Origin: Clytia hemisphaerica
Taxonomy: Eukaryota > Cnidaria > Hydrozoa > Leptothecata > Clytiidae
Assembly: GCA_902728285.1 (NCBI GenBank)
Contig: CACVBU010000682.1
Coordinates: forward strand, 1,163,005 to 1,227,004
DNA: 64,000 nt
Direction: 5' to 3'
The notes below the pieces were generated by a model. It was not told the DNA's origin and did not search any database. It saw only the letters and a list, made by a program, of their open reading frames with translations. Positions within the stretch are counted from its first letter, which is position 1, and the number at the start of each line of letters is the position of its first letter. Below, in pieces: positions 45,206 through 55,129 of the stretch. The translations under genes were made by a program, and so were the position numbers.

Positions 45206-45497
45206 TACCGTGAAAAGCACAGCTCAAAATCATATATTTACGCTGTGCCGACGAATCGAGATTCTATTCATCGCGCAATCAGCGAAGACAAAAGTAACCA
45301 TGACGACCATCCAAGATCTTGGATGAGCGTCATAGTCGATATTTTTATTCCCCTCGTTGAAAACACAACTTACAAAAAGTCATCAATGCTTTGTAAAAAG
45401 AGTCAGTGATAGAGAATCATAACATAAAGTCTGTCTATTATTTCGATTCAATTAAAGTGACATTTCCATAATTAAAAGTTTAGTAATTACTGTTATA
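45206..45497. repeat. Direct repeat downstream of gene D (right copy)
   Basis: Near-identical to 42727-43020 with a few substitutions. It begins about 88 bp after the gene D stop codon. The distance between the two copies is about 2.48 kb. Confidence 0.8.
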
Positions 45498-45499
45498 CA

Positions 45500-46515
45500 T
45501 TTGGGAATCATGTAAAAGATTTCTTTTGAAATAAACTCATTTCAACTACACTTGGAGGTTTCTGGGGAATTCGTAAACAGTAAACTGCATACTGATACAG
45601 TCTGCTAGACATTAATATGGTAATATTTGCTCTTCATCTTTGATTTTTTCTACAGTGATTAGATTGACACATGCGCGATAAAATTTCTATTATTTGTCTT
45701 CAGAGGTTACTATTTTCTTTGAAAACTTAACCTCTGATACTCAGGGTAATAATTTGTAGCTTTGTTTTGAAGTCAAAAATCTTTATCAATTTATTATCAT
45801 TTACTTATCAAGCTGTATGTAAGGTTAGTTTGTTATTTGAATCCTAGAAAGCAAAGTGGAATGGGATCTTCAAGGAAAAAATTGTTCAAAGGAGTTAAAA
45901 TACAAGGGTATCAAAAAATTCTGAAAACTGTCATGTTCAGGGCGTCGATATGTATATTTATAGTATGTACTTTTTATATAGTTGACATATCTTTAGCTCT
46001 AATTGAATGATTTTTTCTTGAAGAGCCCAGCCTCTAATAGACTCCTTTGAATTATAAAGCCTTTCCTTCATTCAACCTACGACTATGACTTTGACGAACG
46101 ACCTTAACTATCTTTTTACCAGGGAATATTCTTTTGAATGACGACAGTTTATCACAGAGACAAAAATATTACATTTTTGTTTATGTAAATTTGAAATCAT
46201 TTGATATAATTATTTTACAAACTTACGAAATCTTGAAATAAATAATGTAAAAAGGAACATAAAAACATAAACAAATATAAGTCATAAAACTCAAATCCAA
46301 ATACTCGATCCTATTCCCCTAGTCCGCTCTTTTTCTGATTCTGATAACGCTCACGATTGTACCAACGTCTGTCAGTAAAAATAAGTGATGCAAGTGGTTC
46401 TGGGTACGAGATTGCAAAAAACTGTAGGTGGATGCATAGTCATTATAAAAACACTGGTCTGGAAGGCTTTGTCTCTTTTTATTGTTAAAATATAGAGATT
46501 ACGTACCAAAATCGA
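45500..46515. other. No gene seen
   Basis: AT-rich. At about 45718-45745 CTTTGAAAACTTAACCTCTGATACTC matches in reverse complement the sequence at 23783-23808, a small piece shared between the surroundings of genes D and A. Confidence 0.4.
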
Positions 46516-46517
46516 TT

Positions 46518-46900
46518 TACTCTTGTCTCTCGAATAGAGGGGCGGGGGGGGGGTCCGAATAAGCAGGGGGTAGGAAAATTTTCTAAATTCTAATAAGCGG
46601 GGGGGGGGGATGGAATAAGAGGAGGGGGTAATTTGAAGACATGTTTTTTTAAACTGATATCAATTTCAACAACAAAAAAGAAACTTTAACAGATGAACAC
46701 GTAAAATAAGAACCAATACTAACAAAAAGGAAAGTTTTAACAAGTTTAAGGTCTATCTATACTGTAATAAAATATTGAATTATTCGAATTTAATTAGCGG
46801 GGGGGGGGGGGTCTTAATAAGAGCGGGGGGGGGTGGGGTGGATTTTCTTTCTTCATAACAATTAGCAGGGGGGGGACGTCTATTCGGGAGACAAGAGTAT
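46518..46900. mobile_element. TIR element with reiterated AATAAGCGGGGGG motif
   Basis: Ends ACTCTTGTCTCTCGAATAGA and TCTATTCGGGAGACAAGAGT. Inside are five or six poly-G runs of 8-12, each preceded by AATAAG(C/A)-like words. A 99-codon ORF on - through this region is repeat-derived. Confidence 0.6.
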
Positions 46901-46904
46901 TTTG

Positions 46905-47186
46905 CAAACTTTTTCATCATGTGATTAGAAAATAGACATACCCCAAGAGGAGGTTTTGGTAACTTGATCAAAAAGTATGCAAATCGCAACTTGTTTTTTG
47001 TTTGTAACAAAAGAAAATTGAACAAAAAGCTAAAACAATAGATTGCCAGACCGGGGTTGATGGCTATGGTGGATGTCAATGTATCATAGGAAAAATACTA
47101 ATTTGTAGTATTCCATAGTCTAACATTTTAGTCTTTGTTTCTGTGATATACTCTTAATTAAATGTATACGACTTTATGGATGGTAC
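46905..47186. other. Upstream of the P-type transposase
   Basis: No THAP zinc finger or other exon recognised. Confidence 0.35.
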
Positions 47187-47388
47187 TTGCCTGATGATCA
47201 CAATTTATACAAAAGACATAAGAGATCTCTTAGAAAAATCAGTTTGTATGATTTTTGTAAAAGTATCTTAAAATTCAATGTTTGTGATGGAATTTCTTCC
47301 TCTATTATTGCACCAAAATCTGTTATTCATGCCATTCCTCTAAAATATGACGAAGAAAATCAGGTCCTACTAAAATCCTTTACAGATC
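47187..47388 (+). CDS. Possible upstream exon of the P-type transposase
   Basis: An open frame directly before and in a different frame from the transposase ORF. Related transposases have a variable region here before the CSAC motif. The join could be an intron with the acceptor CCTTTACAG (ends 47385) or a frameshift. No C2CH THAP finger is visible in it. Confidence 0.3.
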
Positions 47389-47389
47389 T

Positions 47390-48970
47390 TTGGCATGTGG
47401 GGCTTTGATTGAAAGTGAAGAGATTTGCTCAGCTTGTAAGCGTTGTGTCAAAAAAAATGTTTTGAAACCTAAAAAAGAAATCACTCCTGCGTCTAAATTT
47501 GCACCGCTATCAAGAACTAACCGTGCCAAAGTGATCTTAGCCTTAGTAAAGGAAAGAGCCAGAGTCAAAGAACTATCAGGGAAGGTTGAAAAATTACAAA
47601 ACGAAATGGAAACAAAAGGGATTTCTGTATCATCAGGGATGGCAAAGGACATCAATAGAATCATGAAAAATAATGAAGAAAATTCATCACCCTTCATGAA
47701 GCTATTTTGGAAAGAAAAGAAGAAAATGTCAGCCCAAGGAAACTTTGTTTACCATCCCATGTTAATTCGTTTTTGTTTGTCTTTAGCCTCAAAATCAGCC
47801 AAGGCATACGATGAGCTACGGAATTCCAAAGTGTTAATTTTACCAAGCAGAAGAACACTTCGGGACTACAAAAATGCTATTCGGCCTGAAGTAGGTTTTA
47901 ATCACGAGGTTGTTGAAGAATTAGCTGAGTTGACTAAGAATCTCAAAGGTCATCAAAGAAATATAACCTTGTCTTTTGATGAAGTTAAAATTCAGGAAGA
48001 CCTTGTATTTGATAAACATACAGGTGAATTGATTGGTTTTGTTGACCTTGGAGATTCTGACCTAAACTCTTCTACATTCAAGGAAGTAGATACCATAGCA
48101 ACACATTGTCTTGTGTTTTATGTGCGTGGCATTTCCACTGATCTTAAATTCAGCTTTGCATATTTTGCCACAGTAGGTGCAACAGGAGCCCAGTTGATGC
48201 TACTTTTTTGGAAAGCTGTCTCCATATTAGAGCTGACTTGTAAACTAAAAGTTGTTGTAACCGTATCTGATGGAGCTTCCTTCAATAGAGCTTTCTTTAA
48301 ATGTCACAAAGAATTGTCTCAATCCAATTCAAGTGTTATCTACAGGACGATTAATATTTTTTCTCCTGAACGCAGGTTTATTTATTTCATATCTGATTCC
48401 CCTCATCTTATGAAGACCATGCGCAATGCGATGTACCATTCTCAGAGGGGTGGGGTAGGAACTAGAGATTTGTGGAATGGTAATCCCATATTGTGGAATC
48501 AGATTGTTCACATTGTTCAAGATGACATGAACCGCAATCTGAAGCTGCTCCCCAAGCTGACTCTGGCTCACATCAGTTTGACATCCTATTCTGCAATGAC
48601 TGTTAATCTGGCAACTCAAGTTCTAAGCTCAAAAATGGCAAATGTTATCTATCACTATTACCCTGAGTATAAGACCACAGGGGACTTGTGTCAATATATG
48701 GATTGCTTTTTTGACTGTTTCAATATCAGGTGTCAAGAAGAGGGAAAATTGAAAAGGAAAATATTTTTGGAGCCATTCCGTGATGAAAATGATTGGAGGT
48801 TTGATTGGCTGCAAAATGTTTTTCTTGTCTATTTTAATAACTGGAAAGCCAAAGTTGAGGCCAGAACTGATAAAACCGACAAAGAAAAGGAGAGGATGTT
48901 CATACCATATCAGACCTTTGAAGTAAGCCGGTCTTCAAACTCCATAGGCCGTAACTTTTACACTGTTTGA
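47390..48970 (+). pseudogene. P-element/THAP9-type transposase, C-terminally incomplete
   Basis: Transposase of the P-element superfamily (cut-and-paste, DDE). Visible in order: a CSAC-x2-C motif (residues about 13-19), a coiled-coil (about 52-75), the FWKEKKKM block, HPMLIRFCL, and LPSRRTLRDY. Next come the first catalytic region LSFDEVKIQEDLVFDKHTG (D197), the VSDGASFNR block (D294) and ISDSPHLMKTMRNA, then FFDCFN. The ORF runs on to IPYQTFE and then loses similarity. The segment expected after this, with the last catalytic Glu, is missing. TTTGAA|GTAAGC at 48922 looks like a splice donor, so either a further exon exists or the gene is truncated. The first codon here is not ATG; the true start is unresolved. 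Probably a relic or a nonfunctional copy. This subtype is frequent in cnidarian genomes to my knowledge. Confidence 0.8.
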
Positions 48971-49049
48971 GCAATTGCCCGGCAAACTTAGACATTGATA
49001 ACCCATAGGTAGGGGATCATTTTGATACAAAAGTTATTTCAAAATAATT

Positions 49050-49435
49050 TCAGATTTTCTTGGGACGACGGATTGGTGACGACCGGGACCCAGATATAGC
49101 CTTCTTGACCAAGTCATGCAAAGAGCTAGCATCTAACTTTGAGCTGTAGTAGTTATCATAGTGATATTGTGCATGCATGCTTGACATATGCCTTGTCAGC
49201 CCCCCTTTGGATTTTGTGACCTTCTCACAATATACTGACACACAAGTTCTGGTGGTTTTTCATTCTCTACGACTTCACTCGTTGAGATCTCATCCACCAT
49301 GCCCTCAACAACCTCACTATATGCTAAAGCTTCGTCTACTACCTCAAATAATATGGAAATATCTTCTTCGAGATCCAAAACATCAAATTCAAAGTCAGTT
49401 TCGACTACCTCAGCAGTTTCAAAGTGTTCAGCCAT
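49050..49435 (-). pseudogene. C2H2 zinc-finger fragment with acidic N-terminus, frameshifted
   Basis: From the ATG at 49435 the protein starts with a very acidic ~70-residue stretch rich in Glu, Asp and Val. The frame then shifts at 49224-49232: an extra TA in TGTCAGTATATTGTGAG breaks a CxxC pair. Reading across it gives a C-x2-C-x12-H-x4-H finger (ending TRHMSSMH), then a basic tail RRPKK and a stop. No larger protein is recognisable downstream. It may be a remnant of a zinc-finger transposon protein or the first exon of a host gene. It lies antisense, just after the P-type transposase. Confidence 0.45.
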
Positions 49436-49439
49436 CTTG

Positions 49440-49850
49440 TTTGATTTATCTCCAAGGATAGAATGAAGTTTGTTTTTATTTTCTGCTCAGTCCTGAAGTA
49501 GCAAACTCGTTTCCCGCCGAAATCTGCACATACGAAACGATCACGTGACCAAAATAAAAAAAATCTCAACCTCGGAGCTGGGACTTCCCGACCATGTATA
49601 GTATTCAATTGACATTGGTTCAATGTAGTAGACTAGGGCATTCACCATTTTAAAAAAAATTCCAAAATTGCAATTAGTAAGAATGATATTGGAAGTCGAA
49701 AAAACATCTACAACGATATCTGACAGACTAAAAAGCAAAAGCTCAAAATTGAGCGCTACCATATACACTACTTGGCCCCTTAATCACACAGTCAGCCAAT
49801 TATTCAGTCTATCAAAAAGGTTAACACAGACCGTTTTTTGCTTAAAACGA
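49440..49850. other. Spacer between zinc-finger fragment and GPCR 2
   Basis: Contains the presumed 5' flank of the zinc-finger fragment (CACGTGAC E-box-like word near 49542). ORFs here are short and unsupported. Confidence 0.35.
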
Positions 49851-49902
49851 AACACCTTTTCAACCATAGCGCCTGTCCGTACGGCTAGGGTCCAAAAGGT
49901 GT
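49851..49902. mobile_element. Very short palindromic MITE (ACACCTTTT ends)
   Basis: ACACCTTTT...AAAAGGTGT with CCGTACGG at the centre. It resembles the ends of the element at 40224. It lies just past the 3' end of the GPCR 2 coding region. Confidence 0.45.
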
Positions 49903-49954
49903 ATTAGCTGTTTAGCTCAAGGAACCAGTCCATACCACTTACACTGCCACCGGA

Positions 49955-50911
49955 TTATAATGTTGTTTTTGTTCCTTCTTTGTTTAATACAAAGTAATCA
50001 CCATCCACATGGGACGAATCGGCCATATCCCTGGTCAAACCCTCCCTGATATTTAATCCTCTATTCTTTTCAGTCACTTTGCGTCTCAGCATCTTTCTAC
50101 CAAGCCCATTGTTTTTCAATACATAAACACAGGGGTCGATTATACAATTCAAAGACATAACATAGCCTCCAAATTTGACCATTTCCTTTTTTGATCTTGA
50201 AGGAGAAATAATATAAAGCAAGATACAAACGAGCAAAGTCGAACAACACACAGAGTATGCTAACAAAAGGACCAAGATGTTTTTAGTGACCTTTCTTTGT
50301 GCTATCTGCTTCTTTCTGGCCCTCATATTATTTTCAGTATTGTTACTACCAGTTTTATGACTTTCAACTTGAGTTTGTGAACGTTTCATAGTTTTCCTAA
50401 TCAAGTAATATAGTACAAACAACGTAATGATAATGAACACAAAAGCTAACAGCATTAGTGCACCAAAGATTTGTATCGCTGGGAAAATGACCAATGGAAT
50501 CACTGCAGAAATCAACATAACCAGTATCACTAAAGCTCGAATCCGTTTACGAGATAACAGTCGGTGGTATTTCTGTGGCCAGAAAATTTTGACGTAATTG
50601 TTTGCTGCAATCAATATTGTAATCAGAGTGGATGACCAAAAGCATGCAGCATCCATGTATCCAAAATATCTTGGTTTCTCTTTCATTGTAGGGTTGAGCA
50701 AGTAGATAGTGATTTTGATAGGTAGATAGCCAAGGCTGAAGATTGTGTCAGATATAGTCAATGTGAACAATAATGTCTCAAGATTGCCAAATTTCCGAAC
50801 AACGTCTTTTCGTTGTTTACGTTTCACCAGACAATATAAAGTGTAGATATTTGCCAAACTTCCAACAAAAAACAATGGAATTAATGCTATACCGATATAG
50901 AAATACTCCAT
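49955..50911 (-). CDS. Divergent class A GPCR, single exon
   Basis: 318 aa with seven hydrophobic segments, expected in the plasma membrane. Class A marks: N21 in helix 1 (SLAN), LTISD with D55 in helix 2, and DPCVY in helix 7 in place of NPxxY. The DRY motif at the end of helix 3 is replaced by NNY (104-106), so the usual acidic-arginine switch is absent, and helix 6 lacks CWxP. The extracellular N-terminus is only about five residues, leaving either a buried-pocket receptor or a missing upstream exon. Loop 3 is short to moderate and basic. The C-tail of ~45 residues has Ser/Thr. The start codon is the first ATG after a T-rich leader (TTTTTTTTCAACTAG). Ligand unknown. Confidence 0.85.
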   Translation of the reverse strand: MEYFYIGIALIPLFFVGSLANIYTLYCLVKRKQRKDVVRKFGNLETLLFTLTISDTIFSLGYLPIKITIYLLNPTMKEKPRYFGYMDAACFWSSTLITILIAANNYVKIFWPQKYHRLLSRKRIRALVILVMLISAVIPLVIFPAIQIFGALMLLAFVFIIITLFVLYYLIRKTMKRSQTQVESHKTGSNNTENNMRARKKQIAQRKVTKNILVLLLAYSVCCSTLLVCILLYIISPSRSKKEMVKFGGYVMSLNCIIDPCVYVLKNNGLGRKMLRRKVTEKNRGLNIREGLTRDMADSSHVDGDYFVLNKEGTKTTL

Positions 50912-50914
50912 TTT

Positions 50915-51415
50915 TTTTCAACTAGTTCCAAGAGAGTTTAATAATCGTGTAGCTGGTATTGTGTTCTTTTTTTTTGTAAGTTTATATCTATTTGATCAAT
51001 GAACTCTCCCAATCCAGTTCCTTTAGAAGTTAGGGTCATTAATATCCTTTTAAAGCAAATGCCAAGGCCTTCATCAACATGGATGCAAGCTCCCGCTCCT
51101 TTTCTTTGTGATATATCGAACGAACAGTCGATCTGGCTTTTATAGTCGAATTATTCGTACAATTTTGGTCACTTTGAACGTTTTTAAAGCATGATATTTC
51201 ACAGAATGGTTCCGTTTCTTATATTTGTCTTCGAATGTTTATTTAAGTTTCAAGACCAAAAGTGTTCTTTAGATGTTCTCATTTTCCATATTTCGAAAGT
51301 CTTTCATGGCATTTTAGTGATTTCATCAAATTGAAAAAAACGGGCTTTTTTTAATTACTAGTAGGCGCACTGAAGATTTAACCATAGTTAATTTTGAATC
51401 AAATACACGATTTCT
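50915..51415. other. 5' flank of GPCR 2
   Basis: No other gene seen. A splice acceptor-like TTTTTTTTCAACTAG precedes the GPCR start but is not convincing. Confidence 0.35.
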
Positions 51416-51416
51416 T

Positions 51417-51610
51417 TATAAGAGCAAACTATATAAGAACATAAGGCTTTGATGGCCAAACTACTTAAGACAAGCTAAGAACATCCTTAGGCTTTGTGGG
51501 ACCTTATTAATACGCACAAAAATATTCACTAAATCGTGAAATAAAGAATATTTTAAGAACATCAAAAAGTCAAGGACACCCGAAGGCTTCAAAACTTTTG
51601 AATGTTCTTA
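51417..51610. repeat. TTATAAGAACA repeat family R3, copy 3
   Basis: TATAAGAGCAAACTATATAA... to TGAATGTTCTTATAA, same orientation as the copy at 10082 and sharing CTATATAAGAACATAAG. Confidence 0.6.
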
Positions 51611-51614
51611 TAAA

Positions 51615-52138
51615 AAACTTGTGTCTGCTAGTGTTTGTGCCATCTGTTCTTTTTTTGCTAAAGCAAGAAGGTTTTCCATATTGTTCTAAATAAAGACTCT
51701 TTGAAGGCTCTTTCAAAAGCTCCAGCCGAGTCCATGGTTTTAGTTAGGTTTTCAGCTTGTTCTTGTCATCCAACTTGTCTCTATTTAGTTATTTTCATAA
51801 TTTTAAAAATTTAATTTGATTCGAATCTACGATATTTTTATTCCGGATCTAATTTCCAATTTTCTGACTTAAATTAGAAAACATGCTAATTGTTATACTC
51901 GAGAAGAACCAGAAACTTCAAGCAAATAACAATTAAGAAATCTTAGCTCTGTCCCCTCTTTTCAGGATATTCTTTTAAGCTTCATTGTAATTAAATTAGG
52001 ACTTATAGTAATTTACGGTATTTCGCTCTGCAAATTACTACTCTACGGAAATTGGTAATTTCTTTTTGAACCAATAAATGCATATTAGGAAATTTCACAA
52101 TATCCTACCACAAGAAAATTATCGTTATATTTCATAAC
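51615..52138. other. No gene seen
   Basis: AT-rich intergenic sequence. Confidence 0.4.
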
Positions 52139-52140
52139 TA

Positions 52141-52268
52141 AAGTCTATTCACGATAAGTGTGCACTCTTTTTTCATTTGCCTATAACTTTTGAAGGAATT
52201 CTTCAATCTTCATAAATTTGGTATCATTGGAAAGATATTACTGAGTGGGTACTGAGTAGAACAGACTT
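52141..52268. mobile_element. Tc1/mariner-like foldback element, copy 2 (deleted)
   Basis: Ends AAGTCTATTCACGATAAG and ACAGACTT with TA on both sides. It shares GATAAGTGTGCAC and TTTGGTATCATTGGAAAGATAT with the copy at 27681. Confidence 0.6.
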
Positions 52269-52279
52269 TATATTTGATA

Positions 52280-52476
52280 CAGTAGAGTTCTTTTAATTCG
52301 TACTCTAGAGAGGTTATAGATAACTTAAAAGTTTCTTTTAATCGAAAAGGTTTTATGGTCCCTTCACTTAACAATGCCTTATAAGCTTTACTCCATAACT
52401 CGAAATTTCCTTATTTCGAAAAAAGTTAATCCCTTTGCATGTTCCGAGGCGTGTTCGAGTTATGGGAAATCCACTG
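52280..52476. mobile_element. Pogo-like MITE with TA target
   Basis: TA then CAGTAGAGTTC..., ending TTCGAGTTATGGGAAATCCACTG then TA. ATAACTCGAA words are repeated and inverted inside, typical of pogo-type ends. Confidence 0.6.
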
Positions 52477-52711
52477 TAATTCCAAACCCATTGAAGATAA
52501 AGGATGATTTCATCCGGGGACACTTGGTTTGCGGAATGACGGTATGTGTTAGAGTGCATTTTCCCCCAAATTTAACCCTTTTCATGCAAAAAGGTTTTTG
52601 TGAACACGTGGTATTTCTTATCAAATGTTTTCTTTGGAGTGGACATACCTATATTGAACAGTACCACAGTTCTCTACCAGTTTGCTAAATATACTCCTTT
52701 TCTTTTATAAG

Positions 52712-52945
52712 AGCAATGATAAGTCTAAAAGTCGCTAAAGAATAAGAACAATTTAAGAACAATATTGAGCCTGGAATTACCCAGTTTCAAGCAGTTTAGC
52801 GGTCAAAGTATAGAAAATTGGTTACGGATCCTAAAATACCTTAATTTCACCCTATAAATAAGAACAGGATAAGAACAATTTCCGTGCCAAAAAATAAGAA
52901 TAGCCGAGCCTCATCAAAAATTTATTGGTTCTTATAAAAAATAGT
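52712..52945. repeat. TTATAAGAACA repeat family R3, copy 4
   Basis: TTTATAAGAGCAATG to TTGGTTCTTATAAAAAATAG with AAGAACAAT words between. Confidence 0.55.
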
Positions 52946-52949
52946 GTAT

Positions 52950-53420
52950 AATGCACCTGCTATCGAAGAAATTCATACCATTTGAATCAAAGTATATTCA
53001 ATCACATTGAACTTCAAAAGAATCAAAAATATAAAAAAAGATTGCTTTCAATTGAATCTTTTCTGGTATTTCTCAACAAAAAAAATCAAAACAAGAAAAA
53101 GAAAAGTTAGGTATTATCTTGAAAGCGGTTAAATTTTTGGTCAGTAAAATTTTTCATAATATTTTGATATTTTAAGATTTTTTCACCATTATTGGTACAA
53201 ACAAAGATGGCATAATAGATACGATAGAATATACCTTTTGGGATGGAAAGAATTATATTTTCTTATCACTCAACAACCAACTTAATCAAAATTTGGAGGA
53301 AAGGATAGAAGGCTTTTCCATTGCGTTTTTTCGGAGATCTCAAATTGATGACCTATTTCACGTCTGGTGCGAGTTAAGATTCAGAACATTCGCCTTAGCT
53401 CGAAATTTTACAATATTTCA
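52950..53420. other. No gene seen
   Basis: AT-rich intergenic sequence. Confidence 0.4.
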
Positions 53421-53425
53421 TATAT

Positions 53426-54770
53426 GAGGCCCCCCCAGCGGTTGGCGTGATGGCGTGATGGAGGGTTTTTCGTGGCGTGATGGCGTGAAATTTTGAAAAA
53501 AACGGCGTGATGGCGTGAAAATGAAATGCCGGCGGGATCGTGAAAATTATATTTATTAGTTGAATTGTATGTCTATGTCAATTTTAGCCAATTTAGAGGG
53601 TTTAAATTTCAAAATTTTCTTGGTCGGCCCCAACTGGTGGGGCCTCCTATAGATCTCATTTTAAAACATAAAAGAAACGGTGCAAACAGTTCTATTCATC
53701 TGCCATTTATCCTTGTAACTTTCGATTGTTTTTTGCAGTTGCTAGCTAGTCTTTAAAATAATAAAGTCGAACGCTATCAGAGGGTCGAAAATTGAAAATT
53801 TTCCCCGTCAGCGCAAACCATGGTTGCGCTTCCTCCGTAACTAACATTTTCCTCTCTTTCTTAGATGCTTATTCTTATAGATGCATCAAAGCTTTATTTC
53901 AGGAAAACATACATTTGTGCAAAGCCTTAAACAAAAAGAAGCAACAGGTTTATTATGAGGTGTAATTTTAAGCAGATTAATCAAGGAATCCTATGATGTT
54001 TAAACCATATTTTGGGAAAAAGAGAGTAAATGAGGCCGATTTTAGCCATACTAAGTTGAAAATTTCTCCCGTCGGCGCAAACCATGGTAGCGCCTCCTCG
54101 TTCCCCTTTTGAAATATATTCACGCTAATTCACAATTAATGCCCATGGGTCCCGTCAACGGGGGACCAGGGGGCATGGCCCCTCATGTTGCTTGTACTTT
54201 TAAAAGATTTCCATTATTTTTACATGAATTATTTTTCAAATTGAATTGAAATGGGTCCTAAAATAGCACTTTGAACCCTTCAAAATTCAAAAATTTTCTC
54301 CGTTACCCAACCACGGTGAGCTTTTTCAATTTACTCAAATATACCTCAGCCCTCAAACCGGTGCTCTTTGATGTGAACAGTTGTCCAACAATTTTTGATA
54401 TGCACAAGTCAAGATTACGTCATTTTTCCTATCGAAAACACCAAAAAAAAACTGGAATTTAACCCCTGTGTATTACTAAAGATAGAAAAACAGAGATCAA
54501 ATTTCTTCCAGATTTTTCGTGTGTTTTCAATAGGAAAAACGATATAATCTAGACTTACGCATATGAGAATGCCCAAACACACATATATGTGGGCAAAATT
54601 TAAGTTTATATAACAAAATATGAGCGTGAAAACTAAATTTCTAGGCGTAATGGTGGGAAATCGAAAAAAATTGGCGTGATCGTGAAAATCAAATTTTTCA
54701 GTCGTGATGGCGTGAAATCGAAAAAAAATTGGCGTGATGGCGTGAATTTTGGGTCCACTGGGGGGGCCTC
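53426..54770. mobile_element. GCGTGAT-reiterated element, copy 3, split by an insertion
   Basis: Left end GAGGCCCCCCCAGCGG and right end CCACTGGGGGGGCCTC, with ATATAT on both outer sides. The element itself is represented by 53426-53548 and about 54620-54770, which together correspond to the 216-bp copy at 17660. The ~1.07 kb between is inserted or foreign sequence, containing CGTCAGCGCAAACCATGGT twice (53807, 54070). Confidence 0.6.
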
Positions 54771-54774
54771 ATAT

Positions 54775-55129
54775 ATCTGCAGATAAATCATACTTACATA
54801 GGATAAATTTTCATGAGATTTAGTTTTGCGTTTTTTGCGATTTTTTGTCAATTTCGCAAATTCTTGTGTGATCGCTAACTTGCAAATCTGAAACCTTATG
54901 TGTTTGTGTCTTTTCAACGTGACACGCATCGCAAATTTGCTATTTTTGACACTACAAATGCCATTGGCTGGTTCGTGAAATTAAATCCACGCGAAAGCTT
55001 TCAAAACATTGATTCATAAAAAAATTTTCTGGATTTTTTATCGCTCGAAACTAAATCTCGAAGAAAGCTAACCTCCAATAAATAACAAATCTTAAAATCA
55101 GAATTCTTTAAAAAGGTAAAAAATAAACT
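54775..55129. other. 5' flank of the aquaporin gene
   Basis: AT-rich, with no clear TATA box. TTAAAAAGGTAAAAAATAAACT directly precedes the ATG. Confidence 0.35.

Noticed and set aside
42727..45497. Direct repeats as LTRs of a retrotransposon
   Set aside because: No TG...CA ends, primer-binding site, polypurine tract or gag/pol frame; the interior is a normal TATA-driven gene.
46780..47079. 99-codon Pro-rich ORF on -
   Set aside because: It reads the poly-G runs of a TIR element.
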